NCBI GenBank assembly: GCA_029931535.1
Contig: JAQPZY010001419.1
Span: forward strand, 824,001-888,000
DNA: 64,000 nucleotides
Origin: Margaritifera margaritifera
Lineage: Eukaryota; Mollusca; Bivalvia; Unionida; Margaritiferidae
Direction of reading: 5' to 3'
Part shown: piece by piece, positions 12,300 through 25,300 of the stretch
Numbering within the stretch: position 1 is the first letter of the stretch
Layout of the letters: every line of letters begins with the position of its first letter
Position numbers and translations under genes: made by a program
Notes under the pieces: model-generated
What the model was told of the DNA's origin: nothing
The model's input: the letters and a program-made list of their open reading frames with translations, nothing else
The model's database searches: none

Positions 12300-14180
12300 G
12301 TGGAATAGTGTTGTGAGCAGTCTCTACTGCCCTTTTTGTGAAGAGACCGTTTATTTCTAGCAACAGCCACGGGTCATCAGATCAGACTCTCTCCAGTATG
12401 TGGTGAAGTGTTGGAGACTTCTGCCACCTGGGTATCATAAAAGGACTGCATGGGCACGACATTATTTTCTGTGGGAAGGCATCTGGGAAAGAACCGTTTC
12501 TAAAAAGACTCCTTCTCATACTGTGTTTTATCATTACTTGCTCTGATAAACTGGGCCGTGGCTGTGAAGGAGGGTTGTTCTATCTGGTGTACCTTAGAGG
12601 GGTCCTTCTCACTTCCCTGGTTCTGTTGGGGGACAATGGCTGTGTTCTGGGTCGCAGGACCAGCAAAAGGTTTGCCTCTGGCAGTCTGTTTTCTTACCTC
12701 TTCTATCTGGTCATGGAAAAGGGATTTGGAACATGTTGGTTGCAATCTGAGGATGACCTTGTGATGGTCTTTTAGCAGCACAGACATGGTAGGAATGCAT
12801 CTTTTTCTGTGACCTGTAGATTAACAGAAGCAGTTATTGCACTGAAAAGTGAGTGTTGAGCTGTCTGACCGAGCCATACGCAACTGACTCCCAGGCATGT
12901 GTGTTGGCAGGGTTCTTCATGAGTGGTCTAGGTTATGTTCAGATTACTGAAACACAGCCATCGAGACCAGATCAAGCATGGAGCCTATTGCTACAACATA
13001 GAGAACCAGTTGTTGCATGTTGAGAAAGCATTTTCAGTCCATGTGTACTGAGGAAGGTTTTGACATTCCCAGGCCCACAGTTTCTGTGTAGATAGTTGGA
13101 TTTTAGTGTAAAAGACCAACATGTATGTTTTGTAGAAAGTAAGGTTGAAGTCTGGTGGGAGTGCTCATTGCAAAAAGAAAGGCCTACTGAAGCCTGGGCC
13201 TTGGAGCTGCCTTCTGAAGCAGTGTAAGATGTTAGCAACTGAACCAGACTGGTAGCTGTTTGAAAGAAGGGTCATCTTTCATGGTTAAGAGATTGATGGA
13301 TGCAGGAATTCTGTAAAAGGACACCAATGAAGCAGGAGGCAGACAACTCTGGAAGCACATACCAGAAGTCTTTTTCAATGGATGCACAGAAGGCTCGGTC
13401 TTCCCTGGACTCTTTGGACAGAGGTAAGAAAATAGTGCTGGTAAACTTGTCTTCAAACTCGGAGGAGTGAGGTGACAAACAAGCCTTCCGCAAAGGTAAC
13501 AATGACTGAGCTGGCAAAGCAGGTTGTTGGGGATGATGAACAAGTCTGGGAGTTCATCCATGTTGGGACAAGGTGATCTCCAGACATTCACTTGGAGTGT
13601 CAACAAAGGTCTAAGACAAATATCAGGAATCCAGAAATGGGAAGTCACAGTAGTCAGTACTGGGTTGCAACAAAGCTTGCAATGGAGACGGATGGGTCCA
13701 GTACTGGATATCATGGGAGTATGATCACGAAATCCCATGCCAGTAATACTGAGCATCAGTGACAGAACTGGGGCTGGAACTGATGGGACTAGGCGCTAGA
13801 TGCTGTCTGTATCTGGAGTCCAGGACTGGGTATGCCAGGAAGAAAGATCACTGTGTTTGTTTCAGTGGTAGAATGGCAGAGGTCGAGACTGCCATAAGCT
13901 GGAGGGGATGTAGTCTGGAGATGGCCAAGTCTGGTGCTGATGTCCATTGCTGGCTATTGAAGCTGTCTAGAACTGATCCAGTTGGGCTATCATATCATGC
14001 AGATACTGGCCAGTATAACATTGGGGCTGTAACGGTGGGGGGGGGGGGGGGCATGATGGTACAAACTGCCATATCTTTTTTCTGACCTGGCGAAAATCTT
14101 TCCTCCTTGAGAGACTCCGTCATGAGAAAGTATTGACAAGCAAAGATAGCATCGACATTCTTGTGTGTGCATTTTTCCTT
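12300..14180 (-). pseudogene. DIRS gag-like remnant
   Basis: Minus-strand frames hold a proline-rich stretch near 14040 (the complement of a G homopolymer). Further on come segments such as 'CPNMDELPDLFI' (about 13530) and 'RGKPFAGPATQN' (about 12680), as found in the gag/ORF1 part of DIRS elements. The frame is broken repeatedly; the longest piece is 174 residues (13756-13232). The gag assignment rests mainly on position upstream of the reverse transcriptase. Confidence 0.55.
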
Positions 14181-14589
14181 TCTCTAATCAGCCCAAGTCA
14201 ACTTCTTCTGTGATGGTCACTTGTTTTCTTCGCACACAGTAGTTTAAACAGGTGCATTGACAATTTTCTGCCAGCTTGAATCTCTTATTCACTCCACATT
14301 TAATGCTGCCTATTCTTGCTGATGCCTGTAATTAGTAAGCAAAACAAGAGCATATACATGTAAAATCAGTAAAGTATCATGCTGAGCTTACTGTGAAGTG
14401 GACACTATGAAGTATGATAAATACCAGAGAAAATTACAAAAATGATCTTATTGCTAGGAATAAATGATCATTCACTAGATAAAGCTCACAAAAGAAAAAG
14501 GTTGTATACTACAATGAATTGCAAGTACTATAGAGCATAAGGCAGGCAATGAGCAATTTCTGATAAGCTGTATAAATGTTTTTTTTTCC

Positions 14590-15425
14590 ATTTTTACTAA
14601 TAGCAGCCATATCTGATGGTGGCTCAGCATAATTTGTATAAATCTAAATGTCCTTTATGCCAGGATGCTTTATGTCAGATTTGGTCAAATTCTGCTAACT
14701 GTTTCCGACGTCATTTGAAGATTTTTCTATTTTTAGTAACAGCAACCATGTCTGATGGAGGATTGGCATAATTTGTACAAATTGATAGCCCTTTATGCCA
14801 GGATGCTTTCTGTCAAATTCTGTTGAACAGTTTTTAAGGTGAAATTGTTCAAAAGTTTTCTACTGTTTGTAATGGTGGACGTATTTGATGCTAGATCAGC
14901 ATCTAAACAAATTTGAAAGACCTTTATGCCACCATGCTTTTTGTAAAGCTTAGTCACATTTTGCTCAACAGATTTTGATTTTTTTGTTCGTTTTGTTTTC
15001 TTGGTTTTAATGGCATTTTTAACATTATTGGTTATATCATGCCGACGAAATGGGAGCTAAATGCCTTTCCCCAAGGACACACCGAGGCAGCTACCACAGG
15101 CTGGCCTGACTGGACATCGAACCTTCGACCCCTGGATTACGAGTCCAACACTCTATCAACTGAGCTACCACAGGTCTGAGTGGTTTTTGAGAAGGTGTAT
15201 ACAGGTTTTTCTATTTTTAGTAATAGTGGCCATATCGTATAATGGATTGGCAACAAATCTGAAATGCTTTGATGCCAGAACGCTCCCTGTAAAATTATGT
15301 ACAAATTGGTCAAGTGGTTTTGAGAAGAAAGTTGTAAATTACAATTGTGAATGAACAACTGCTGATGCACGATAAATGAAGGCCCATACTATGAGCTCAC
15401 TTGGCCTTATGGCCAGGTGAGATAA
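14590..15425 (+). repeat. Tandem 'tttctatttttagtaa' repeat ending in a GGCC hairpin
   Basis: Four diverged units (about 14590, 14725, 14855 and 15205) share 'ctatttttagtaa.ag.g.cca', 'gattggca.aa.ttgtacaaa' and 'ctttatgcca.gatgct'. The array is interrupted by a minus-strand SINE (15025-15178). It closes at about 15390-15425 with a hairpin, 'tcacttggcc' facing 'ggccaggtga', followed by 'gataaaaa'. This is the organisation of bivalve pearl or Helentron-associated elements (family knowledge). Related units recur at 48640-49010. Confidence 0.65.
15025..15178 (-). mobile_element. tRNA-derived SINE, minus orientation (copy 2)
   Basis: The minus strand reads 'tgtggtagctcagttgatag' (A-box-like), then 'ggtcgaaggttcgatgtcc' (B-box-like), then 'gtgtccttggggaaagg'. 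It belongs to the same family as 2740-2932 and is inserted inside the 'tttctatttttagtaa' array. Confidence 0.75.
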
Positions 15426-16225
15426 AAACAGATCAAAAAGACTTCATGGAGGTAAGAAAAATCCTAAAGATCACGCAGATGGTGAAAAGGCACAAAGTGG
15501 ATGGCATTTGACAGGCCTCTTGTGACAGTGTGCTAACCAGGCATGAGCAGAAGTAGTACTGATGACCGATGGGATTTGGCACCAATTCCTCGATCAATGG
15601 GGAGACCACCTTCATGTGACTTCCGACTCGGCAAGCAATGACTTGTTAGCACTTTCATTGTCAAAACAAGCCAAAAGATGTTGAGAATGTCTTTTTTAGC
15701 TTGTGAGGACTGGATTTAAAAGGTAGTGGATCTGCTCCTAAAGTATTAAGATCAGGTAATGTATTTGAAGAAGATATAACATTTATGGTCCATAGGCATT
15801 TAATACTAACCATTCAAAGTAATCTTTAAAGATGCACTATTTGATTAATAAAGTGGTTCAGTGTTGAACCAGAATTGAAATTAAGTCTGATTTGTTAATA
15901 ATTCCAATTTACAAAAAGTGCAGAAAAGTCAATGGAAACTAGTCTGAACTTTCAGTCTAATCTGGCCGCAGCAGTGTCACCATCCTAACTCCTCATTCAG
16001 ATCAATCAGTGCACTTGTGAAAGCATCACAACAGATGAAATAAATTTTTAAAACTAGTAATCTTGAAGGAGTATTATGCTGTTATAAGCTTTATGCTTCT
16101 GAATATTTATTTTTTTAAAATTAAATATTGAAACAAAGTGAAGTTATAATGGAATATTGGGATATCCTGTAACATCAAAGTAATAATCTGTGACATTGTA
16201 ACAATACTGTTTTACATTCTTTATC

Positions 16226-16470
16226 ATGCATCAAATTTTTTTGTACAGCAAATTTGTTATTTTTCATGGGGTACTAGTTTTCATGGATGTTTTGGTTGCT
16301 ATAAACCACAAATGTAAATACTCAAGAAGCAATTTATCCTTCGGTACAAACAATAAGACACCATCCCCAATTGACAAATTAATGTACCGGAAAAAATGGT
16401 ATTTTGCTATAAAAAAAAAAACATGAAATTTTATATTCAGGAAAACAAATTAATTTACAGCAATTAAAAT
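16226..16470 (+). repeat. Dispersed repeat, same family as 7465-7640
   Basis: The blocks 'tttcatggatgttttggttg' and 'ataaaccacaaatgtaaata' open the segment, and 'caaattaatttacagcaatt' closes it. The 66-residue frame across it is incidental. Confidence 0.5.
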
Positions 16471-17219
16471 GATTCATTTTCAATAAGAAATGGTTCAGAA
16501 AGTTTTACTGTGAATGCTTTCTGCAAAAACTTGTGGATGGTTTCTACAAGAGTTACATCTATGAGCAATTTCATGAGGAAGTGTGTGAAGATCTATACAG
16601 CAACCCGATCCATAAATTTGGCTGTCATCAAGAATACAGTTGTGTTTATTTTGGGAGAATGAATGTTGTCTTGCTTGTAAAAGTAAACACCAGGACAGCT
16701 CTTTAAACACTTGCTAAAACAGGTAAATTTTGAACTTTTATGCCTGATAAATAATGTGATGCCAATGCTGCTGAAGCATTCCTCATACATCTTGCATGCT
16801 TTTGTATGTGAGACAAAAAGAAAAAAAGAGACCCAAAAAGAATAAAATATTCATGTATGCAATAGTGCAACTTCACCCCATCTGCAGGCTACAGGAAAAG
16901 ATTAACCGATGACTGGAATCTGAAATGTATAAAGGCATTCAGGATTAGCGATAAATGTGAACAAAACTAACAACAAAAATGCTGGATGCTTCTCAGCCTT
17001 TTATTTTGTATCTGACAGTTTGATGTAACATACAATCTTTGATAATTACAAAGTAGCATGTAAATAACACCAAAAACCAGTCTGTGCAGTAGTTTAGTTC
17101 TTATCAGGTTAAACCTGATGAGTAATCGAGCAAACATAAACACAAGTACATGATGGGTTGACCAGTATTTACAGATGATATGATGTGAATGATTCATTAA
17201 TTCCATATATTTTGAAAGC

Positions 17220-17490
17220 TTTTTTACAAGTAAAGAAACAAGAGACTCTCTTTTTGTCAAGCCCGCTTTTTTGTTTTTAGCTAGAGAGAAAACAAAAATT
17301 AACACCGAGCATAAATAGAGCTTAACCTAAACAAGAGCACCATGAATGGCCCATATAAAAACTTCAACACTGACCTTAATCTAGGGTGTGGGATAGATGT
17401 ATAGACATACAGATGGAAATGCATACAGATGCCATCACTATTATCACTATGTCAAGGTTCTGGCAAGGTGAGCTTGACAAAAACCCGAGA
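17220..17490. repeat. Dispersed repeat, paired with 18417-18640
   Basis: This segment and 18417-18640 share 'tctctttttgt...gctggcctttt', 'aacac.gagc', 'aacatgga.cttac.ctggggtg' and 'tggaaatgca.acagatgcc'. They flank an array of the 142-bp unit (17930-18415), so the three blocks probably form one composite repetitive element. Confidence 0.55.
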
Positions 17491-17929
17491 TCCGAGATGT
17501 ATTTTTAAAAACACAAAGCTTGACAAGTGGCATTTATCAGTGCAACCAAGGGCAATCATGTTGTAAACAAAGTACAGAGAGTTTGTGTGATGATGAAAGA
17601 CATAAGCAAACAACTGGGCAATATGCAGTGGTCATCAAGAAATGAAATGTCTTCTCAACATTACAGTATATTTGTTTTTTGCTAATTTCAATTAGGAATC
17701 TACCAATTACAATATAACTTAATAACTCAAGTGCTACAGGACCTGATTTTATGTTAGAGTTTTCATTTGTTTCAAGTTTTTGTGGGTTAAAAGCATGAGA
17801 AATCTCAACTTAGAAAGTTATTTGAGTGAGGCCAATTATTCAAGTTACTATCATTTCAGTTGAAGTTTTACTGCATGATGAATTTTAATGCATTCTTGAT
17901 AAGGTCTATTCTATAACGCAACTAATGCT

Positions 17930-18640
17930 GCAATGTCCAAAAGGAATTTCCAGGAATTCAAGATAGGACCATTTCTTCTTTTTAACTGCCGAGTGTTGAA
18001 ACTATCTCTGATATTCTTGAGCAACGAGTTTTTCAAATTAGCCACTGTGGTGGTCATACTGGAAGTAACATTGGCACCATTTTCATTTAGGACAAACTAG
18101 ACACCATTAGAAGTCTTCTGATGAAAACCTGATGCAAATTTGACCAACCATTCAGGAGAATTAGTGACAAGTTTTCAATGTGTTCATTGTGGCAGCCATA
18201 TTGCATATCTGTGGAACACCATTTTCATTTGGACCAACTAGATATCACAAGTCTTTTAGTGAAAACCCCATGTCGATATGACTGTCAATTCTGGATGAGC
18301 AACGATAACATGGTGGCCATATTGACGTCAGATTGGCATAATTTTCATTCAGGATCAACTACAAAACAGTCACATATGGGATCAATATAATTTGGCCACA
18401 TAATGGAGTTGGTGTTTCAAGAAATTAAAACATATAGATACAAGTGACTTCCTTTTTGTTGAGCTGGCCTTTTATTTAAGAAGAAAGTAAAAAGCTTTAA
18501 CACTGAGCTTACACTAAGAAACTTTAACATGGATCTTACTCTGGGGTGCAGATGGATGGTCTCTAAATGGATGGAAATGCACACAGATGCCAAAGTAATC
18601 ACTTTGTTGAGATTCCATCAAGGATGGCTCAACAGTAATG
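17930..18640 (+). repeat. Short array of the ~142-bp 'aagatggc' unit with flanking block
   Basis: A head ('ccaggaattcaagatagg', then 'tgttgaaactatctctgata') precedes about three units with 'caccattttcatttaggac', 'aaccccatgt.gatatgac' and 'gtggtggccatattg'. The 18417-18640 block matches 17220-17490. The same head-plus-units architecture recurs at 23885, 25670 and 39315. The last coding exon of SNRPA1 lies about 670 bp beyond the right end. Confidence 0.65.
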
Positions 18641-19310
18641 AAGGGAAATCTGAATCATGACTAAATGTGAGAGTTGCTTCAAAAATGAAATGAAAACTGT
18701 ACTCAATTGCATACCAAATGCAAGGGTTCCAAAAAACAGTCTTGCCAGTGACTGGTGCTATAATGTCTGCATCTGACTTGCAAAAACTTTAAAACAAGGA
18801 CGGGATCTTAATGTTGATCCCTCCACACCACACCTTAAGATACATTATGTTTTACCATTTGCTAAAACAGGCTAGACCAAAAGCATTATTAGGACTAATC
18901 TGAGATGCTAACATTCAATGCTGAGCAATATCTACAGCCTAAAATTCAGTAACCAGTGACCACTGTTTGCCAGTCATGAATGTATTCTATTCTTGTTGCA
19001 CAGTTACAATGACATTAAAATTAGAAAATCGCTGTAAATGGTGGTCAATCTCTGTGCTATAAAACATTTCATTTGTGATCAGATATATAAAGAGCAATTT
19101 AAAATTACTTTACCACAAAGTTTACATTTCCATGAAATAATGCAATTGCTATTGATTGGAGAGGGAAAAAGGGAAGTTGTAAAATAGCTTTCAAAATACA
19201 TTTACTTTCATGCATATGGATAGGACATACATGTAGAAAGGAACAATGTACATGAAAACTGAAATAATGAAAACTGAATAGATGTTGGAATAAGGTCAAA
19301 TGATATTGTG

Positions 19311-19366
19311 TCAAGTTCCATTGACAACTTCCATCTCTTCTTCCTCTTCTTCTTCGACAGCTGCCT
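19311..19366 (-). CDS. SNRPA1: SNRPA1 coding exon 8 (acidic tail and stop)
   Basis: Completes the split Glu codon, then encodes AA V, seven Glu, then MEVVNGT and TGA at 19313-19311. It matches the acidic tail ending in 'NG' of animal U2A'. The acceptor is atttttcag. No clear AATAAA was found just downstream on the minus strand; the first TTTATT (plus strand) is about 840 bp away at 18471, so the poly(A) site is unresolved. Confidence 0.94.
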
Positions 19367-22300
19367 CTGAAAAATATACAAGATTACAACCTGATTAACA
19401 CTTGAGTAAACACTTCATATGTATACTGTATACACTCGCTTATAACATAGTCCAACTGCAAATAACATAGACCCTGATCTGCCGTTGCACAGCAGATCAG
19501 GGTCTATGTTATATGTTCTACTGATTACTCCTCTCTAACTGCATAGACCCAGATCTGCTAGTGCATTTTATGACAGCACGTCTGGATCTGTGCAGTTTAC
19601 AGTTGGACACAACTTATAAGCAAGTACATACAGTGATGTTCTACATAAATGTTCTTTTCTGACAATTTGTAATCCTCAATTTTTCAAAAAAATTAAAGCA
19701 TTACTCAAATGAAATACTGGATACCTGTTTCTATTAATAGTTATTCTATATTACTATTAGTCATAATAATGGTTATGAGAGAGAGTGATTTCTTATTAAC
19801 ATAGGCTTACATTTTCTTAAAATTATTCATAGTGAAATTTAAACTATGTACAATACAGAGTAGAAACTGAAATATTTTACAAAAAGTACAGACATACCTT
19901 CTCCCATGTCTCAAACCTAAAAAGCTACAACAAAATCATAACTGAAAAAAAGTGTTTAAAATTATTTTGTCAAGTTTTATAAATGGGTAAAAGTACAATG
20001 TCCATCAGAAATAAAGATCTTTTGCATTTCCGAAAGCCCCACTACTGTTACATGTATATGTCCATGCTTCTGATATGTTGCTGGTAAATGTGATAATCAG
20101 TCTATTTTCAAGCTAAATTCCACATACAAGGAGTGTCACAATGATTATCTCACTTTGGTAAATTACAGTGACAATTTAAGTATGAAATATATTATAAAGC
20201 AACAAATTTTATCTTGTCTGTTTCAAAATTCTGTTTTAACATATTTTATAGGTTCCTTGCAATGCATAGGTTCTAATGTATTTATCAATGCAGACTATCG
20301 CTATTCAATGATATACAGGTAGATCTAGTCTAAGTCTCTAATGTCGCTCCACCAACAAGTGACATCAGAACCAACTGCCAATTGAAAAGTTCAAATTTTG
20401 AGGGGATGGCATTTGCCAGTCTGTATGTAAGCAAGGATCCATGGAAATGTGTGACTTGCAGAAGTCAAAAGCTTGATTATTTACCTTCAGTGGTATCAGC
20501 CAAAAATTGTCTAACTGAAACTACATGTGTGTGTGTGTGAAATACAAATCATCCCTCACACTGCTGCGCCATCTATAGGGAACATAGAATAAACCTTGTA
20601 ATGTGTGGACATGGGATCTCATTTAGTGGTCCAACTACTCCGATACATTGCCTGAAATTATTGGCCCACCTAGCTTTCCTAGTTTGTGGTTTCTTTTGCA
20701 GGAGGTAAAATCTTGCTGCAACTGGTTTTCAGGGGATAGATATTCTTTCATTTTCTAATCTGTGTATTCCTCATCAGACATTTCATCAATAAATTTTTTT
20801 ATGATTTTTGCAAATCAAGTGTTGGATCTAAGTCTAATTCTTGGTAGAACCTTGTGTCACTCAATTATCTATTGGCTTCATTTATGTAATCTTCCCTGTC
20901 TATGCCAACAACAACAGAGTCTTTGTCTGCATGTTTTAAAATTATGTTTGACCTGCTTTTTAGCAATTTTAGAGCCTTAATTTCGTTAGTGTTAGCCTTT
21001 GACAAAGGGATGTGTGTGCATGTGTGTATGTATGAGAGAGGCTGCAAAGCTGCGAGATCACAGGGTTCCTGCAAAAACCAGAGTCCCACAACTTCAAAAA
21101 AAGAATAGGGGAGATCGTGCAAATTACCTGCAATTCAAGCAATTTGTTGTACCCAATGTGCAAACTTTGTTTTTATTCCAAATAAAAGTGTATCAAATCA
21201 TTGTGTTTTTATGTCTTTTTTTGTCCATGATCTCAGTTGATCTATATTTAGGTAGATGCAATGTTTGCATTCAATCACTTTTATGATCAAGATCTTGTGT
21301 AGTATATGCAGAAACTATTGAGGGTGTTATTAATAAATTGTCTCCAAAACGGGTATAGTAAAGTCATCCATTTAGTGAGCTGGACTCATGACTGAAAGGG
21401 TGCGGGTGAGAATCTTACCATCGGACCAGTATGGGTCACTTACCATGGTGTGTCCTTGGGCAAGGCACTTTACTCCAATTGCCTCGGCACTAAATAAACT
21501 ACTTGTGGCGTAAAGTACCAAACCAAACCTGCATAAAAAAGTCACAAGTCCAGCACACTAACCACTGAGCTACCGCTGCTCCGTTTTGATGAAGGAGTAG
21601 TGCATCAAGATGCATTCCCTCACCAACTTTCATGAATCTTGGTATAACAGTATGTGTACACAGTGCTAAAAACCTATTTGGTCATGAGCTAAACATAAAA
21701 AGTTAACCTAGCTAGTAAAATGTGAAATATAGGTCACTATGACTTTCTTTTGTTGTAAGGGTATGGTACTAATAAAGATGCATACAATTATCATGTCTGA
21801 TGATTCTACCATGAACAGCAGTGAAAAATTAACATAAAACACAAAATTGAACTAAACTCAGTGAAGCATGAAATATATCTCACAGTGATCTACTTTTGTG
21901 TAGTACTCATCAAGATGCATCCCCTCACAAAATTTTATTATTCCAGATGTGCTAGTATTTATAGTGTGCACAAACCTGAATTCTATGTAAAAACTGATTA
22001 AAGAATGAACTAATGTTCCATGAACATGTATGCACAAAGTTAGCCCCCTCAGCCCTCTCTGCTGTGGGTGGGTGTTATGAAACCTACTCCAAACTGTTGC
22101 CTAGGACCTATGAAGAAAGAATACTTGACATTCAGTGAGAGTGTACATATATATATGTATGCTTTGATCTGTGCAGATGCTAATGCTGATGCTGCGGGTA
22201 GTACAATAGCTTATTTCTACTCTGTAGAGGTGAGCTAAAAAGAGTTTTCTCTCTGCCCCCCCCCCCAATATTCCCCCACTCTGGAGGTAGATGTGTGGGA

Positions 22301-25300
22301 CCTACCCTTCATGAGGAAATTTCTGGTGGCATTTCTTATGAGTGTGTGTGTGTATGTGTGAATCAGCAAGTGCTATTAACTCCTATTTTTGTCCAAAGTC
22401 TATAATCATCAGTTTAAGGTATTTTCAATACGTAAATATATACCTCTGATCTTTCGAACTTCTCTTCCAGGAATCTGGCCCGATTTTAGCATGTTGTTTA
22501 ACCTCTCTACTTCCTCCAATGTTTTTGCATTCGCAATAGCTGCCTACAATATAATTAAAATAAAAATCAAACTGCATACAATTTTCTCCTACTTCCAAGT
22601 CTGTGATGATATACCATTTCATACTAAAAACTATTTATCTCATACTGTCAAGCAACATGTCTTCTACTTATAAGTTACTAATGTCATACTGTCTCATACT
22701 GTCAAGGGACATGTCTTCTACTCATAAGTTACTAATCTCATACTGTCTCATGTTTTCGAGAAGATGATCCCCACCCCCACCCTTCTTTCCAAATATGACA
22801 AAGCAGGCTTCCTTACCATTATTGATAACTTTCCTTGAACCACGTATTCCGACTTACTTGCACTAAATTCCTATGGTAAATGTTTTTCATCCCAGTAAGA
22901 TGACCATGGTATCCTAAAGCACAGGTCTATTAACCTCTTTACCATAATAATATTAATTTAAATTTCCTTTCCTTAAATCATGTGCTGCAATAACATTATT
23001 AAAGTTATCATCAAAATAAAACAAAAAAATAAAAAAAAGTTTCTTATCATATTCAAAATTGGATCAGTCTAGAACAGATTTCATGCACTTATATGCAGTA
23101 ATTCCTCACAAATGGGTGAAGGACATTGCTTGATAAAGTGGGGGGAAAAAAGCGCAACAAAAACTCCCACATTATAGTTTGACCTTTACTCATAAGTGCC
23201 CCATCCACACAAGAAACAGCCGAGATAATATTTTTACACTGTTAATGCCTAGTCCTGGTATTATTCATCAATGCCAAGCATACAAATGCAAAGACATCAC
23301 ATGTACATTTATTTCTACTATAGCAAGGCCCTAATTTATACAGTAAAACCTCATAATTAAGATCAATGATTGAACTTGAGGAAAGTGGTCTGAATGATGA
23401 GGTGGTCTCAATTCAGAGGATAAATCTACTTAAATTCTGAATAAATGGGAATGGCCAAATGTAGCTGGCACAGCAGCAGTCATTTTCACCAGCTGTGCTT
23501 TCATTTCAAGGATGGCTATCAAGTAACTGAACCCTATCAGCTCAGGCACTTTGACAATGAACAATTTGTATGGCACACAAACTTAATTTGACAATGAACA
23601 ATTTGTATGGCACATAAACTTAATTTTGTACCAAGAGACTACTATTAATGAAATCTTGCACATTTTTCTGTTTTTAAAAAAAAGAAGGTATTTCTCACTT
23701 TAATAGCAGCCACATCCTCTTTATTGGGCCCCACTGGCCTCTTTTCTGGGAGTTTTTCTCCAGGAACAAATGTTTTACTTCTCTTCCCAATATCTTGTGC
23801 CAGCTGCTGACCCTTCTTTCCCTTAAATAGCTTTGCTGCTGCTTCTCTTTCCTGTGAAAGAAAGAAAAAAACCTATGCTGAAACATACAAGAGTCCATCG
23901 AAGGGACTGATGCTCTACTGGCCAAAATGAATTTCCAGGAAAATTCAAGATAAAATCACTTCTTCCTTTTAACTGCTAAGTGTTCAAAGTATCTTGGATA
24001 TTCTTCAGTGATAACAAGATTTCAAATTAGTTGCTGTGGTGGCCAATTGGATGTCAAATTGGCACCATTTTCATTGAGGACCAAGCAGACATCATTAGAA
24101 GTCTTTTGGTAAAAACCCAATGTCAAAAGAACCATCTATTCAGGGGGAGTAGTGACAACAATATTTTCAAGACAGCTATCATGGCAGCCATACTGGATGC
24201 ACAATTGGCACCATTTTCATTTAGGATCAACTAGGTATCGTAAGAAGTGTATTGGTGAAAACCCCATGTTGTTATGACCATCCAATTGGGAGGACAAGAG
24301 ATAGCAATATTTTCAAGATGACCACCATGTGCATCATTTTCATTTAGGACCAACTAGACACTGTATAAAACTCTTCTTATTAAAATCCAATGTAAAAATG
24401 ACTAGGACAAGTAGCAATAACAAGGTTTTCAAGACAGCCACCAATGTGGCCATATTGGAGATCAGATTGGTACCATTTAATTGAGGACCAAGAATACATC
24501 TTAAGAATTCTTCTTGTAAAAACCCCATGCTGATATGACTTTCCGTTTTGGAGGGGTAAAAATAAGTTTTAAGATGGCTGCCATGGTGGCCATATTGGAT
24601 ATCAGATTTGCACCAATTCCATTTAGGACCATCTAGACATCATAAGAAGTCTTTTGGTGAAAGCACATTGTCGATTTGACCAGCCATCCCTGACAAGTAG
24701 TGAAAAGATTTTGAAGATGGCCATTATGGCAGCCATATTAAATATCAGATCGGCACCATTTTCATTGACGACCAACTAGACATCATAAGAAATCTTTCAG
24801 TAAAAAAACTATGTTGACACAATCATTCATTTTGGAGTGGTAATAAGATTTTCAAGATTGCCACAGTGGCCATCATATTAGATGTCTGAGCAGGACCAAT
24901 TTCATTTGGGACCAACTAGACATCATAAGAAGTCTTTCAGTAAAAACCCCATGTTGATATGACCATCCATTCAGGAGTAACGATAACAAGATTTTCAAGA
25001 TAGCTGCCATGGCAGTCATACTGGATGTGCAAACGGCACCATTTTTATTTAGAACCAACTAGGCATTATAAGAAGTCTTCTGGTAAAAAAAAAACAATGC
25101 CAATGTGACTTTTTGTTCAGGAGTAGTGATAAAATTTTCACGACGGCTGCTGTGGCAGCCATATTGGATGTCAGATGAGCACGATTTTCATTTAGGTCTG
25201 ACTAAGCATCATAAGAAGTCTTGTAGTGAAAACCCTGTTTTGATATGATCATCCATTCAGGAGGAGTAGCAATAACATGATTTTCAAGATGGCTGCTGTG

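Larger units (their letters stand above)
9870..14230 (-). mobile_element. Decayed DIRS-type (tyrosine recombinase) retrotransposon
   Basis: Over about 4.3 kb the minus strand carries, in order, a proline-rich gag-like region, a reverse transcriptase with YIDD, a DIRS-style RNase H and a tyrosine-recombinase-like region. All are interrupted by stops and frameshifts. This gene order and the DIRS-specific blocks (RNase H 'HINLLEMKAI', post-RNase H 'PLVDLFVTRGN', recombinase 'TLKAYNRKW..') separate it from LTR and LINE elements. The inverted terminal repeats and internal complementary region expected of an intact DIRS element were not recognised, so the outer limits are approximate. The plus-strand frames here are shadows. 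Confidence 0.85.

Noticed and set aside
15433..15615. 60-residue minus-strand frame beginning MKVVSPLIEELVPNPIGHQ
   Set aside because: Looks less random than its surroundings but has no recognisable family and no splice support; adjoins a repeat tail.
18471..18476. AATAAA on the minus strand as SNRPA1 poly(A) signal
   Set aside because: About 840 bp beyond the stop codon and inside a dispersed repeat; cannot be assigned without transcript data.
23336..23430. Possible pogo/Tc1-like MITE ('tacagtaaaacctcataatt')
   Set aside because: The left end resembles known 'CAGTAAAACCTC' termini, but no matching right end was found in the next few hundred bases.
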